DNA from: Artemia franciscana
Taxonomy: Eukaryota; Arthropoda; Branchiopoda; Anostraca; Artemiidae
DNA: 64,000 bases
Direction: 5' to 3'
Assembly: GCF_032884065.1 (NCBI RefSeq)
Contig: NC_088868.1
Coordinates: 3,281,043 to 3,345,042 of the forward strand
Shown: positions 13,960 to 27,123 of the stretch, piece by piece
How the letters are laid out: every line of letters begins with the position of its first letter
How positions within the stretch are numbered: the stretch's first letter is position 1
Made by a program: the position numbers and the translations under genes
The notes under the pieces: model-generated
What the model was told of the DNA's origin: nothing
The model's input: the letters and a program-made list of their open reading frames with translations, nothing else
Databases searched by the model: none

Positions 13960-16545
13960 GACTTAAATTCAGGCAATTTTATTCAGGCCTTTTATTCATT
14001 GAGATCCGATCACTCCTTCGTAAGTTAAAAATACGTCATTTTTTCTAATTTTCCAGAATTAACCGAGCGGATTCGTTCCAATTATGTAAATCATGTATCT
14101 AAGACTTCTGTTTATTTTTCCCACCAAGTTTCATCCTGATCCCTCCAATCTAATCGTTTTCCGTGATTTTAGGTTCTCCCAACCCAAATTCCCCCCAATG
14201 TCACCTGATCTGGTCGGGATTTAAAATAAAAGCTTTGACTCACGACATCCTTCTAAATATCAAATTTCATTGAGATCCGACCACCCGTTCACAAATTAAA
14301 AATACCTCATTTTTTCATTTTTTTCAGAATTAACCCTCCCCCCAACTACCCCAAAGAGAGCGGATCCATTCCGGTTATGTGAATCATGTATCTAGGACCT
14401 GTGCTTTTTTTCCAGCCAAGTTTCATCCCGATCCCTCCACTCTAAGTGTTTTCCAAGATTTTAGGTTTCCCCCTCATAACTCCCGCCAATGTCACCAGAT
14501 CCGGTCGGGATTTAAAATAACAGCTCTGAGATACAATATCCTTCCAAACGTCAAATTTCATTAAGATCTAATCAATAGTTCGTAAGTTAAAAATACTTCT
14601 ATTTTTCTATTTTTCCGAATTAACAGACCCCCATCTCCCCCCATGATGCTCAAATCGAGAAAACAACTATTTCTAATTTAATCTGGTCTGGTCCCTAATA
14701 CGCCTGCCAAATTTCATCGTCTCAGCTTACCTCGTACGCTTATTTCAATCACGTAGCTAGGACTTTTGCTTATTCTTCCCACCAAGTTTTATCCCGATCT
14801 TTCCTCACTCTAAGCGTGTTTTAAGATTTCCCGTTTCCCCCTCCAGCTCCCATCAATATCATTGAATACGGTTGGGATTTAAGATAAGAGCTCTGAGACA
14901 CGAGGTTGTTCAAATATCTGTTCAACGCTTATTTCAATCACGTAGCTAGGACTTTTGCTTATTCTTCCCACCAAGTTTTATTCCGATCTCTCCTCTCTCT
15001 AAGCGTGTTTTAAGATTTCCCGTTTCCCCCTCCAGCTCCCATCAATATCATTGAATATGGTTGGGATTTAAAATAAGAGCTCTGAGACACGAGGTTGTTC
15101 AAATATCAAATTTCATTAAGATCAACCGATCAAATTTCATCCGATCAACCATTCGTAAGTTAAAAACGCCTCATTTTTCAATTTTCCCTCTCCCTCCAGC
15201 CTCCCAGATGGTTGAATCGGGGAAACAACTGTCATCAAGGCAATTTGTGCAGGTCCCTGACACGCCTACCAATTTTTAATTAAGATCCAATTTAATTAAG
15301 ACGCCTACCAAGTTTAATTAACATCCAATGACCCATTCGTAAGATGCCTCGATTTTCTAGTTTTCCAAGAGATCCGGTTTCCCCCTCCACCTGCCCAAAT
15401 GTCACCGGATTTAAGATGAGAGTTCTAAAGTACAAGATCCTTCTAAATATTAACTTTCATTAAGATCTGATCACCCGTTCGTAAGTTACAACTACGTCAT
15501 TTTTTCTAATTTTTTAGAATTCCCCCTCCCGCAGGTCAACCAAAGAGAGTATATCTGGTCCAGTTATGTCAGTCACGTATCTTGAACTTGGGCTTACGCT
15601 TCCCACCAAGTTTCATCCTGATCTCTCCACTTTAAGCGTTTTCCAAGATTTTTAGTCCCCCCCCCAATGACACCAGATCCAGTCGAGATTTAAAAATAAG
15701 AGATCTGAGTTATGAGGTCCTTCTAAGTATGAAATTTCATTGAGATCCGATTGCTTGTTCGTAATTTAAAAATACATAATTTTTTCTAATTTTTCATAAT
15801 TAACCATCCCCCAACCAACTCCCCCAAAGAGAGCGGATCCGTTATGGTTATTCAATCACGTATCTAGGACTTGTGCTTATTTTTTCCACCAAGTTTCATC
15901 CCGATTCCTCCACTCTAGCGTTTTCAAAGATTTTAGGCTCCCCTCAACTCCTGCCAATGTCAACTGATCCTGTTGGGATTTAAAATAAGAGCTTTTAGAC
16001 ATGATATCCTTCTAAACATCAAATTTCACTAAGATCCGATCACTCCTTCGTATGTTAAAAATACCTCATTTTTTTATAATGTTTCAGAATTGACCCCCTC
16101 CATAACTCCCCCAAAGAGAGCAGATCCGTTCCAGTTATGTCAATCACGTATCTAGGACTTGTGCTTATTTTCCCCACTAAGTTTCATCCCGATTTCTCCA
16201 CTCTAAGCGTTTTCCAAGATTTTGAATCCCCCTCCAACTCTCCCTATTGTCACTGGAACCGGTCAGGATTTGAAATAAGAGCTCTGAGACACCATATCCT
16301 TCCAAGCATCACATTTCATCAAGATCCGATCACCCGTTCGTAATTTAAAAATGCCTCATTTTTTTCTAATTTTTCAATTGCTAATTTAATCTGGTCTGAT
16401 TCCTGCCTGCCAAATTTCATCGTCCTAGCTTAGCCGGAAGTGCCTTAACTAGCAAAACCGGGACAGACAGACAGACCGACCGACCGACAGAATTTGCGAT
16501 CGCTGTATATCACTTGGTGATATCAAGTGCCATAAAAACCAAAAG
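13960..16545 (+). repeat. Minisatellite-bearing element, copy 1 (about 290-bp units)
   Basis: About nine imperfect head-to-tail units. A diagnostic box (ATCCTTCTAAATATCAAATTTCATTAAGATCCGATCACCC in consensus pieces) recurs near 13990, 14245, 14535, 14900, 15080, 15440, 15710, 16000 and 16295. Each unit also carries ACCAAGTTTCATCCCGATC, CACTCTAAGCGTTTTCC and TCGGGATTTAAAATAAGAG. A 180-bp segment near 14740-15090 is itself duplicated, with near-identical text. The array ends in GACAGACAGACAGACCGACC, ATTTGCGATCGC and a short stem-loop CACTTGGTGATATCAAGTG at 16511-16529. No coding potential. The same unit and end occur at 19.77-21.59 kb in the same orientation. Confidence 0.88.
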
Positions 16546-16569
16546 AGAAACAACTAAGGCTAATCGCTT

Positions 16570-18155
16570 TTTGGCTTTTATTAAATAAAAAAACAAGTTT
16601 CTCAACTGCAAGTAAGGAGCGACATTAAAACTTAAAAAGAAAAGAAATTATTCCGTACTTGAAAGGGCTTATCCCCTCCTCAACACCTCGCTCTTTACAC
16701 TAAAGTTTGACTGGTTCTCACAACTCTACTTTTTAAAACAATAAGAAACTTTAGCGTAAAAAGCGAGGCTTGAGGAGAGGACAACCCGTTTCATATACAG
16801 AATGATTTCTGTTCTTTTTAAGTTTTAATGTCGCTTCTTACTTGCAGTTGAAAAACTTTTTTTGGTTTAATTTCTGAACATTTTCTAATTAATGCATGTT
16901 CTGATTTTGGCTCACCCCTCATGAATAATAAAAATGAAATTTGTATATTAGCTGTTTTTGGCTAAACGCCTTTCTCATAGTATTTTATTAGTAATAAATA
17001 TACGTAACTTACAAATTAACTTGCGTAACAAAAATCTATATTTGTATTTTTTTTAGTTACGTATATGAGGGGTTACTCCCCTTCATCAATGCCTCGCTCT
17101 TTACACTAAAACTTCAATTTGGTCCTAATTCTTTAAGAGTCACCCCTAAATCACAAAGGCCGTAAAATATATAGTTGAAATTAGTAAGAAATACTTTAGC
17201 GTAAAGAGTGGGGTATTGTGGAGGAGACGAACTCCCTTATAACGTAATAATTTCTGTTCATTTTATGTTCTAATGCTGCTCCTTAATTCCACCTGAAAAA
17301 AGCTTTTTATTGATTTTTTCATTGTTTTTTTCTCATTGTTTTTGTTTTTTTATAATATATTCCTCCATGGAAAGATCCTCCCGCTTAACCCCCCTCCCCC
17401 TACCCCCCCTAAACGTGAAAAAGTCTCCCCGAAAACGTCTGTACGCGTCCCAGTTACCATTACTATGTGTAAACAATGGTCAAAGTTTATAACTTGCAAC
17501 CCCGCCTCTGAGGACTGTGGGGGTTCAAGTCGTCCCGAAACACATCATTATTAGGTTTTTCGACTAAGTTGAGCAAAATAGCTATCTCAAAATTTTGATC
17601 CAGTGACTTTGGGAAAAAGTGAGCGTGGGAGAGGGCCTAAGTGCCCTCCCATTTTTGGTCACTTAAAAAGAGCACTAGAACTTTTAGTGTACGTTAAAAT
17701 AAGCCCTCTCAAAACTTTCTAGGACCAATGTGTTGATAAGATCACCCCAGGGGAAAAGAAAAAAACTAATAAACACGCATCTGTGGTCTGTCCTCTGGAA
17801 AAAATTACAAAATTCCACATTTTTGTAGATATGAGCTTGAAACATCTAAAGTAGGGTTCTCTGATACGCTGAATCTGATGGTATGATTTTCGTTAAGATT
17901 AAAATTAATATAGTTGGTATGATTTTCCTTTGACTTTTAGGGGGTGTCTCCCCCTGTCTTCTAAAATAGGGCAAATTTTCTCAGGCTCGTAACATTTGAT
18001 GAGTAAGACTAAACTTGTATATTTTGAAATAACGTACGAATGCGATTCTTTTGATGTAATTATTGGTATAAAAATTCCATTTTTTAGAGTTTCGGTTACT
18101 ATTGAGCCGAGTCGCTCCTTACTACAGTTCATTACCACGAACTGTTCGATGAGCA
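16570..18155 (-). repeat. Hairpin element, near-full copy, reverse orientation
   Basis: About 1.59 kb, beginning on + with the large palindrome (arms about 16605-16700 and 16745-16850) and ending at the 22-bp terminal hairpin family sequence ATTACCACGAACTGTTCG near 18132-18150. Gene-free; open frames in it are chance. It follows the minisatellite element directly, which suggests nested or neighbouring insertion. Confidence 0.85.
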
Positions 18156-19769
18156 ATATTACTAGATGGATTAGAATAAATGTAACAGTGTCAGAAAATG
18201 CATATATTCCAATTAATGTATGTATTGAATAATGCATGAAAATGCATATATTAGAATGAATTTAACAGTCAGAATATCCATGTATTTGAATCAAAGCGTT
18301 CATAAGGAATGCATTACGCATATTTTTTTTTTATCAGGGCCCATACTAGGGTAGGGGTGGTCGTGGGAATTTGAGAGGAGCTGAATCGATTGGGAAATGA
18401 AAGTTCTAGTGGCTTTCGTTGAGGTACCAAATGCTGAAGGGTGACCGACCCCCGTCCCGTGTTTTTTTCTGAAAGATACCCTCAATACCCCTCCCCATGA
18501 CATTGAATTGAAATTCATAGATCGCCATTTTTCTCCGAAGAATCAGATTATCAAGTTACTGCGAACTGTTTGAAAAGCTTGGAAGTATAAAATAATATGA
18601 TCATTGTAATAGTTATAGTCCAAAACCCTTAACGAGATTTTTTCAAGAACTTCCACGTAAAGGATGTCCAAGGAAGTTATTTGGTTAAGCACTTTGATTC
18701 AAAAGGGAATAGAGGTCATTTAGTCCATGGTTTGCAACGACCATCTTAGCAGATCACTAAATCCACACTTCAATGAATGGGGTATTTTTCAAATACTGTT
18801 GGGGGGGTAGGGTCTAAATTAGAGCAAATTTTCCAAAATTAAGTGAAAATTGCAGAGAAAATCAAAAAACGACTCATATAGTAACAAAAAAGGTATAGAT
18901 ATACTAAAAAACTGACCTATTTCAGTGGATGCTTGAATTATGCAGGCTTATCTTAGTTTTGACCATATTTTTGGAGAAACTAAATTTCAGCAGGGGAGGG
19001 GGAGGGGCAAACTGCGGTCTGGGGGAAAACTGTGGTCTGGGAAAAGCATTTGCCTTCTCTGCCCTATAGGAAATTATGCTCCTGACCCCAACCCCTTACT
19101 GTTTAGTGGTTAGAGAAGTCTAAGCATGTGGTTCTTGAATTACTCAAATTTGTACTAATAAAAAAGGATTATTTATTGTTATACTTCATAATTAAAATTA
19201 TTTACTTGACAATTCCACCGTAATATTCCCTCAATATTTAAGATTGTGCATTCAAAGAGGAAGATAGACAAATGAAAACATTTCTGTAGGAGCATTCAGG
19301 AAATTCATCCCAAATATTTTTAAAATGATAACAAACTTAGTTTATAATACCATTTATGGTACCTACACAAGAAATGATTTTTTTTTGAAATTTCGATTCA
19401 TTTCTAAGTGATGAGTAGCTTTTCTATTTAGAGACAGGTCACATAACTCCCAAGGCATAAAGGCACATTAATGTTGACCAAGTAAAATTTTCCACAACCC
19501 GGTCGATATGCAAACCTGTCTGCTTAGTTAACCTTTTGTGTCGAAGCTACTCGCCTAGAGCTGCTTTCTTAAGTACTAGTAAATTTAATTTTTTTAAACA
19601 AAGAATTAAAGGTCTTAAAGCATATTTCTTCTTAAAACAAGAGTTAAGAGCTCATGTGGCCCTTATGACGAGGCGGAAGAACCAAAAGCCAAGAGTTCAT
19701 ATGGTATGAGCTCTAGCAAAATTCTAAGAATCAATAGATTGTTTTAAAAGGAAAATTAGAGGCTTAATG
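18156..19769. other. Largely anonymous intronic or intergenic DNA
   Basis: 18300-18510 is a strongly diverged piece of the hairpin element (GAAAGTTCTAGTGGC, ACCCCTCCCCATGACATT). The rest shows no gene, RNA or repeat that I can support. Confidence 0.45.
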
Positions 19770-21590
19770 CCGGTTGGGATTTAAAATAAGAGCTCTGAGT
19801 CACGAGATTCTTCTAAATATCAAAATTCATTAAGATCCGATCACCCACTCGTAACTTTAAAATACCTCATTTTTTCTAATTTTTCCTCTCCCTTCAGCTC
19901 CCCAGATGGTCGAATCAGGGACAAAGACTTTATCAAGTCAACTTGTGCAGCTCCCTGACATGCCTACCAATTTTCATCGTTCTGGCACGCCTAGAAGCAC
20001 CAAACTCGCCAAAGCACTGAACCCCGCCCCCTAAATCCCCCAAAGAAAGCAGATTCAGTACGGTTACGCCAATCCCGTATCTACGACATTTGCTTATTCT
20101 ACCCAACAACTTTCATCCCGAGCTATCCACTCTAATACTTTTCCAAGATTTCCGGTTTCCCACTCCAACTCACCCCAATGTCAACAGATCTGGTCAGGAT
20201 TTGAAATGAGCGCTCTATGACATGTGTTCCTTATAAATATCGAATTTAATTAAGATCTGATCACCCGTTCTTAAATTAAAAATACCTCAATTTTTCTAAT
20301 TTTTTCAAATTAACACCCCCCAGCTCCCCCAAAGTGAACAGATCCGTCCCAATTATGTCAATCACGTATCTATAACTTGTGCTCATTCTTCCCATCAAGT
20401 TTCATCCCGATCTATCCACTCTATGCGTTTTCCCAGATTTCCAGTTTTTAAAATTTTTGTTTCCCCCCTCCAACCCCCTATATACCTGGATTCGAGTTGA
20501 ATTGAAAATTGAGCATCTGAGACATAAAATCCTTCTATATATCAAATTTCATTAAGATCTGATGACCTATTCGTAGGACAAAGATACCTTAATTTTCACT
20601 TTTTCCCAGAATTCCGGTATCCAACTCCCCTAAATGTCACCGGATCTGGTTGGGATTAAATATGAGAGCTCAAAAGCACAAGATACTTCTAAAAATCAAA
20701 TTTCATTTAGATCTAATCACCCGTTCGTAAGTTACAAATACCTCATTTTTCTAATTTTTTTCGAACTACTCCCCCACCCCCAACTCCACCAAAGAGAGTG
20801 GACCCGGCCCGGGCAAGTCAGTCACGTATCTTGGCTTATTCTTCCTACTTCCTAGACGTATACTTGGCTTATTCGTATACTTGTGCTTATTCTTCCTACC
20901 TAGTTTCATCCTGATCTCTCCTCTTCAAGCGTTTTCAAAGATTTCCGCCCCCCGCCTCGGATGACACTGGGATCTAGTCGGGATTAAAAGTAAGAGATTT
21001 GAGTTACGAGGTCCTTCTAAATATGAAGTTTCATTAAGATCCCATTACTTCCTCGTAAGTTGAAAATACCTCACTTTTACTAATTTTTCAGAATTACCCC
21101 CCCCCCAAAAAAAAACTTCCACGAAGAGAGTGGATCCATTCCGGTCATGTCAATCGTGTGTCTAGGACTTTCGATTATTTTTTCCACCAAGTTTCATCCC
21201 GATCCCTCCACTCTATATGTTTTCCAAGATTCTAGGTCTCCTCCCAGCTCCCCCAATGTCGCTAGATCCAGTTGGGATTAAAATAGAAGCTCTGAGACAC
21301 GACATCCTTCCAAAAATCAAATTTCATTAAGATCCGATCACCCATTTGTAAGTTAAAAATACCACATTTTTTCTAATTTTTCCAATTTAACCGTCCCCCA
21401 CTTCCCCCTCCAGATGGTCGAATCGGGAAAACCATAATTTTTAATTTAATTTGGTCTGGTTCCTGATACGCCTGCCAAATTCCATCTTCGTAGCTTACCT
21501 GGAAGTGCCTAAACTAGCAAAACGATAGACCGACAGAATTTGCGATCACTGTATTTCACTTGGTAGATACAATGTGCCATAAAACCTATT
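19770..21590 (+). repeat. Minisatellite-bearing element, copy 2 (about 290-bp units)
   Basis: Six or so units of the same repeat as at 14-16.5 kb, with the diagnostic box near 19805, 20225, 20525, 20680, 21010 and 21300. It ends like copy 1: GACCGACAGAATTTGCGATC, CACTTGGTAGATAC, GTGCCATAAAACC. Unit order and the shared end show one element family with variable unit number. Confidence 0.87.
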
Positions 21591-22611
21591 TTACATAAGA
21601 AAACGACACTATGTTTCCTTAGGCTGGACCTATTTCTGAACTGAGATTAAGGAGCAACTTTAGAACTTCAAACAAACAAATTATTTCGTAAAATAAAAAG
21701 ATCATGGCAGTGTTGTTTCTAAATTAAATTTTAATAAAAAACGAGTAAAGATTAATTTAAAACAAAAGTTTTTCCGAGAGAAGTAAAGAGCGAAGTTGAA
21801 ACTTAAAACAAACAAAAATTATTACTTAACAGCCTATCAAACCTATATACATAAAACTAATGCAAATAAATCAACTGGTGATATTTCCATCTGTTTGTAA
21901 GACTACAAAAAACTTGCGCTTGACTAAAAACACAAAAACCAAGTATTAAAAACAAGAACATCGATTGAGGAGTCAAAAGTAAATACGTAGCCTCACAACA
22001 ACAAACAAATCCATGACGCTTTTCATAGTCTTACAGGGGCTGTGATGTCAGTACACAATTCAAGTTATCTTAAAAACTTCGATACAAAAATAATATGTTC
22101 AAAGTCATTAAACAGAATAAGAAATAATGGCTTAATTTATCAGGTAACATTTTGGTCTCACCTAGTATTACTCAAAATGAAGAACATATCAGCCGAAATA
22201 TGGACTCTAGAAATCTAGTTCTTTCTCTCTATAAAACGGAGAATTTCAAGTTGTGAGACATATTTTAAAGCGAGTCTTTAGTCTTAATAGCATTAAGATT
22301 CCTTCAATTCGAGCTTGTCTACAAAATAATCATGAAATGTCTTTTCAGATCCAAAATGACAGTAAATCAATGAACTGAGCTCATTGTGCAGAAGTAATGA
22401 CAAATTAAAGGGTAAAAAAAAATTAATAAAGCAACAATCTAAAAATATTTTACTCTTTTTGTGGTTAAAAGTGTCCTTAAAGTGTTTACTTATACCGCAC
22501 TAAGACTGCCATACTTTTTTGCGTTTTCAGTAAAGCGCTTGTTTTCTATAGTCCTACAAATATATGGAAGTATCACCAGTTGAATTATTTGCATTAATTT
22601 TATTGATATAT
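21591..22611. other. No recognised feature
   Basis: AT-rich, about 1 kb. The start (AGGAGCAACTTTAGAACTTC, near 21650, and GAGCGAAGTTGAAAC at 21790) looks like weathered hairpin-element arm sequence. Nothing else is supported. Confidence 0.45.
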
Positions 22612-24205
22612 GTTAGATTAAATAAAAGTTTTTTTAACTGTAAGAAAGAAGCGACATTAAAACTTAAAACAAACACAAATTATTCCGTAAATAAAAGAGG
22701 TTCTCCCCTCTACAACGCTCCACTCTTTACGCTAACGTTTGACTCTTTGTCACAGCTCTACTTTTTCAAAGAATTAAAAAAAAATTAGCGTAAAGAGCGA
22801 GGCGTTGCAGAGGGGAGAACCCCTTTCATATACGGAATAACTTCTGTTCGTTTTAAGTTTTAATGTCGCTCCTTAATTGCATTAAAAAAAACTCGTTTTT
22901 TTAAATGTAATTTTTGAACGGTTTTGAATTGATGCATGTTTTTATTTTGGCTCACCGCACACGAATAAATAAAATGAAATTTGGATATTTTTTTTTTGCT
23001 AAATGGCTCTCTCATTGTTTTGATTGAACGATTTTGATAAAAAAAAGGGGTTGGGGAGGAGGCCCAGTTGCGCTCCTGTTTTCAGTTACTTAAAAATCCA
23101 ACATGATTTTTTTTTTTACAAAAGTTTTTGTTAGTAATAAACATGCATACCTTACGAATTAACTTACGTAAGGTATTTCAATATTATCTACCGTTGAATA
23201 AATTGTTGAAATTACTAAAAATGTTTTAGCATAAAGAGCGAGGTATTTAGGAGGAGAAGAACCCCTCTTATGCGTAATAATCTCTGTTCGTTTTAAAATT
23301 TAATGCTACTCCTTACTTTCAATTGAAAAAACTTTTTCATCTTTATTTTTTCATTGTTTTTTTAATAGTAATACTAGAAAATCCTGCGCCCTTTTCATTG
23401 ATATTCTCTTCCATCTTGATATATTCCTTCAAAGAAAGATCCTCCCACATAGCCCCATCCCCTCGACCCCCTCTCCAAACCAAAAAAATCCCCCTGAAAA
23501 CGTCTGTACAGTTCCCAATAACCATTACTGTACGTAAACACTGTTCAAAGTTTATAACTTGCAGCCCCTCCCCTGGGGACTGTGGGAGAGTAAGTCATCC
23601 CCAAAGAAATAGTTATTATGGTTTTCGAGTATGCGAAACAAAATTACTATCTCAAAATTTTTATCCGTTGACTTTGGGAAAAAATGAGCGTTGGAGGGGG
23701 CCTAGGTGCCCACCAATTTTTTGGTCACTTAAAAAGGGTACTAGAACTTTTGAATTCAGTTAGAATGAGCCCTCTTGCGACATTCTAGGACCACTTGGTC
23801 AATACGATGACCCCTGGAAAAAAAATAAACACGCACCCGTGATGTGTCTTATGGCAAAAAATACAAAATTCCACATTTTTGTAGATAGGAGCTTGAAATT
23901 TTTGAATGCGAAGGTGCGATTTCTATGACGATGAGATTCTATGACGATGAGATGCAATGATGATGAGGTTCTATGACTTTTAGGTAGTGTTTACCCCTTT
24001 TTTTCCAGAATTAGGCAAATTTTCTCAGGCTCGTAACTTTTGATAAATAAGACTAAATTTGATTAAACTTATATATTCTAAATCAGCATAAAAATCCAAT
24101 TATTTTGATGTATCAATTAGTATCAAAATCCCATTTTTAAAGTTTCGTTTACTATTGAGCCGGATCGCTCCTTACTACGGTTCGTTACCACTAACTGTTT
24201 GATGA
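22612..24205 (-). repeat. Hairpin element, near-full copy, reverse orientation
   Basis: About 1.59 kb. The palindrome lies at about 22630-22880 (arm text TTCTCCCCTCTACAACGCT and, inverted, GGCGTTGCAGAGGGGAGAA). The terminal hairpin end is GGTTCGTTACCACTAACTG near 24178-24197. No coding potential. It is joined directly to a LINE remnant on the right. Confidence 0.87.
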
Positions 24206-24590
24206 GGCAAACACAGTTAATACGGCATCATCAGCACACGAGATGAGATACATATGTCTCTCAAATTAAGACGCATGCTATCAACATAGATGAGGTAAAG
24301 CAGCGGACCTACCACTGATCTTTGTGGTACTGTACACGTCACTGGAATTACTACTGAGCTCATATCATTCAACACTATTTGAGGGATCTACCTGTGACAT
24401 AACTTTCCTTCTACTTTCAGCACTTTCGACAGACACAGAAGGACTCCATCCGACTTAGTGGTGTTTGAAAATTAACTGTATTGAATGCTTTGTAAATATC
24501 TATAAATTTAGAAGAATATGTTTCACCTCTGTCCTCTCCACTGTTAATTGATTCTTGAAGATAGTATATAAAATCGCATTGGCCCGCCAT
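24206..24590 (-). pseudogene. LINE reverse transcriptase fragment
   Basis: Minus strand reads VPQRSVVGPLLYLIYVDSM followed by RADDAVLTVF, that is the RT motif with G-to-R in PQG and F-to-R in FADD, then farther left-to-right on + an upstream piece FIDIYKAFNTVNFQTPLSRM (RT motif A: D..KAF). Stops and frame changes separate the pieces. It is a CR1/Jockey-group-like RT relic, too short to assign to a clade. Confidence 0.7.
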
Positions 24591-24594
24591 TCTA

Positions 24595-24715
24595 CTAGTA
24601 TAGTAGAGGGAAATTTTGTCATATATGACTAAATATATAAAACCAAAAGTTGGATTAAAAGAGCAGCTAGTAATAATGGATGCTATAAAGTTTGCAAGTG
24701 TTGTATTAACCGATA
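24595..24715 (+). repeat. Short dispersed repeat, inverted partner at 28.97-29.09 kb
   Basis: Text such as GAGGGAAATTTTGTCATATA, AAACCAAAAGTTGG and TTTGCAAGTGTTGTATTAAC is found as its reverse complement at 28970-29090. It may be the LINE 5' flank or a separate element. Confidence 0.7.
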
Positions 24716-25100
24716 CCTAGAGTATCGGGAGAGGGCTCATTCGAACCGAAGTTAAAAGTTCTAGAGCTCGTTTTAAGTGACCAAATAAATTTGAGGGCAA
24801 CTAGGCATCCTCCCACGCACATCCTTTCCTGAAAGTCACCAGACCGAAATTAAGAGATAGCCATTTTGTTCAACATAGTCGAAAAATTTAATAACTATGT
24901 CTCTGAGGACGAGTTAATCCCCAAAAGTCTCCAGGAAAAGGGCTGGAAGTTGTGAACTTTGCCCATTGTTTACATATATTATTGGTTATTAGGAAGCTTA
25001 CAGACTTTTTCAGGGGGGAGTTTTTCTGGTGGGGGGAGGGGTCTGAGGGAATGGGTTTACACAGAAAGATCTTTCCATGAAGAAATTTTCATTCCTGCTA
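24716..25100 (+). repeat. Hairpin-element fragment, forward
   Basis: Internal piece: GAGAGGGCTCATTCGAACC, GAGGGCAACTAGGCATCC, CATAGTCGAAAAATT, then TGGGTTTACACAGAAAG. It matches 44.87-45.25 kb at lower identity and lacks both ends. Confidence 0.8.
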
Positions 25101-25189
25101 ATTCATATTATCCACAAGCATATTTTTTCTTTATAATTTTTATCTAAATCTTATTAATAATATCCAGATCAAATTAAAAAAAAACTATT

Positions 25190-26300
25190 AATTACATTGC
25201 TGTGATAAAATACTTTTGGGCACCTAAATACGGTCACAGCACTTTAATTTCTGTTCAAATGAGAGTTTTCTCGATATTCTCTACCATTATTGGTTTGATA
25301 GTAAGACTCCCGTAACTGAGGACCCGTGAGATTTCAAACTGAGATATTCAAAACAGAGAACACTGCCGGAAAATTTGGCAACATCTTCAAGGAAAAAATA
25401 CCCCCCTCTACAGAGAAAATGGCTTAGATAATTCGATATCAGTGAAAATTTACCACGGGCAATTACCTTTAACATGTCACTACGCAAAATGAGTTTGTAA
25501 AGAAAGATCGAAGACAAAATATAAGAATTTTGTTTGGAAATTCTGGCAAATACCCTTAATGTAATAAATTAAAAGTTCGTCTCCCGAAAAACTCCCTCCA
25601 AAGAGAAGATCTGTCCCACAGAAAATCTCACTGTAGGAAAACTCAAATCCCCTCCATAAAAAATAGTGGCCTTGATCCAGGAGTGCTGCCCTAGAACTTA
25701 TTTTGTAAAATGTTTGATTCACTACACGGATCCTGTTGGAGGCTAAAAACGAAGCTAAAAGAAATTTGAGTTCCCATATTTTAGGAACGAGAATCCATTT
25801 CGGGTTTTCTCTAGAAAAACTCCAAAATTTTGAAGATTTGTTCACGAATTTACGAGTCAATAGTCGAAGCTCAGCATACAGGTTGCAAAAGGAACTCATC
25901 TGCAATATGTCAGGAACAGCTAAGGGATATGAATTTAAACCTTCAGTTACAGTAGGGGTAAATATTGACCTAACCAAAAGACAATATTTGTTTCTATGCT
26001 GTGAAGAGGATGTATCTGTAATACCCAAGCTACGGTTAAAATTGTAGGTTCACGGATTTAGGAACCCTGCTAGGACTTTGAAGAAATACTGGACTGGGAA
26101 TCGAGTAGATTTTAAAATTTTGAATTGAGGAGGGGGAAAAATATCTCATAGAAGAGAATAATTTTTTGAGATAAATTCCCAGGAGTCATGCTATCGAACC
26201 AATAATCGTAGAGAATATCAAGAAGACTTTCATTTAAACTGAAATTAAAGTGCTGTCACCCTATTTAGGTACCTAAAAGTATTTTACCACTACACTATAT
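25190..26300. mobile_element. Non-autonomous TIR element of about 1.1 kb
   Basis: Left 25197-25310 and right 26170-26295 are inverted copies of about 110 bp. For example left AAAATACTTTTGGGCACC and TACGGTCACAGCACTTTAAT face right-complement AAAATACTTTTAGGTACC and TAGGGTGACAGCACTTTAAT. The interior (about 860 bp) has a 182-codon open frame on minus (26028-25480) and a 103-codon frame on plus (25736-26047), overlapping, neither with a domain I recognise. I could not fix the target duplication. Likely a DNA-transposon derivative; the superfamily is unknown. Confidence 0.75.
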
Positions 26301-26387
26301 TTAATAAGATAAAATATTTCAAAATTTAATGCGGATATTGTTAATAAAACTTAACATTTATAATTATAATTGATTATATATATTAAT

Positions 26388-27123
<736 letters not shown>

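Noticed and set aside
17905-18237. 110-codon and overlapping frames in hairpin-element copies
   Set aside because: Equivalent frames are not preserved between copies; these are chance frames in a non-coding repeat.
25480-26028. 182-codon minus frame as a host gene
   Set aside because: It lies within a TIR element, overlaps a plus-strand frame, and shows no domain.
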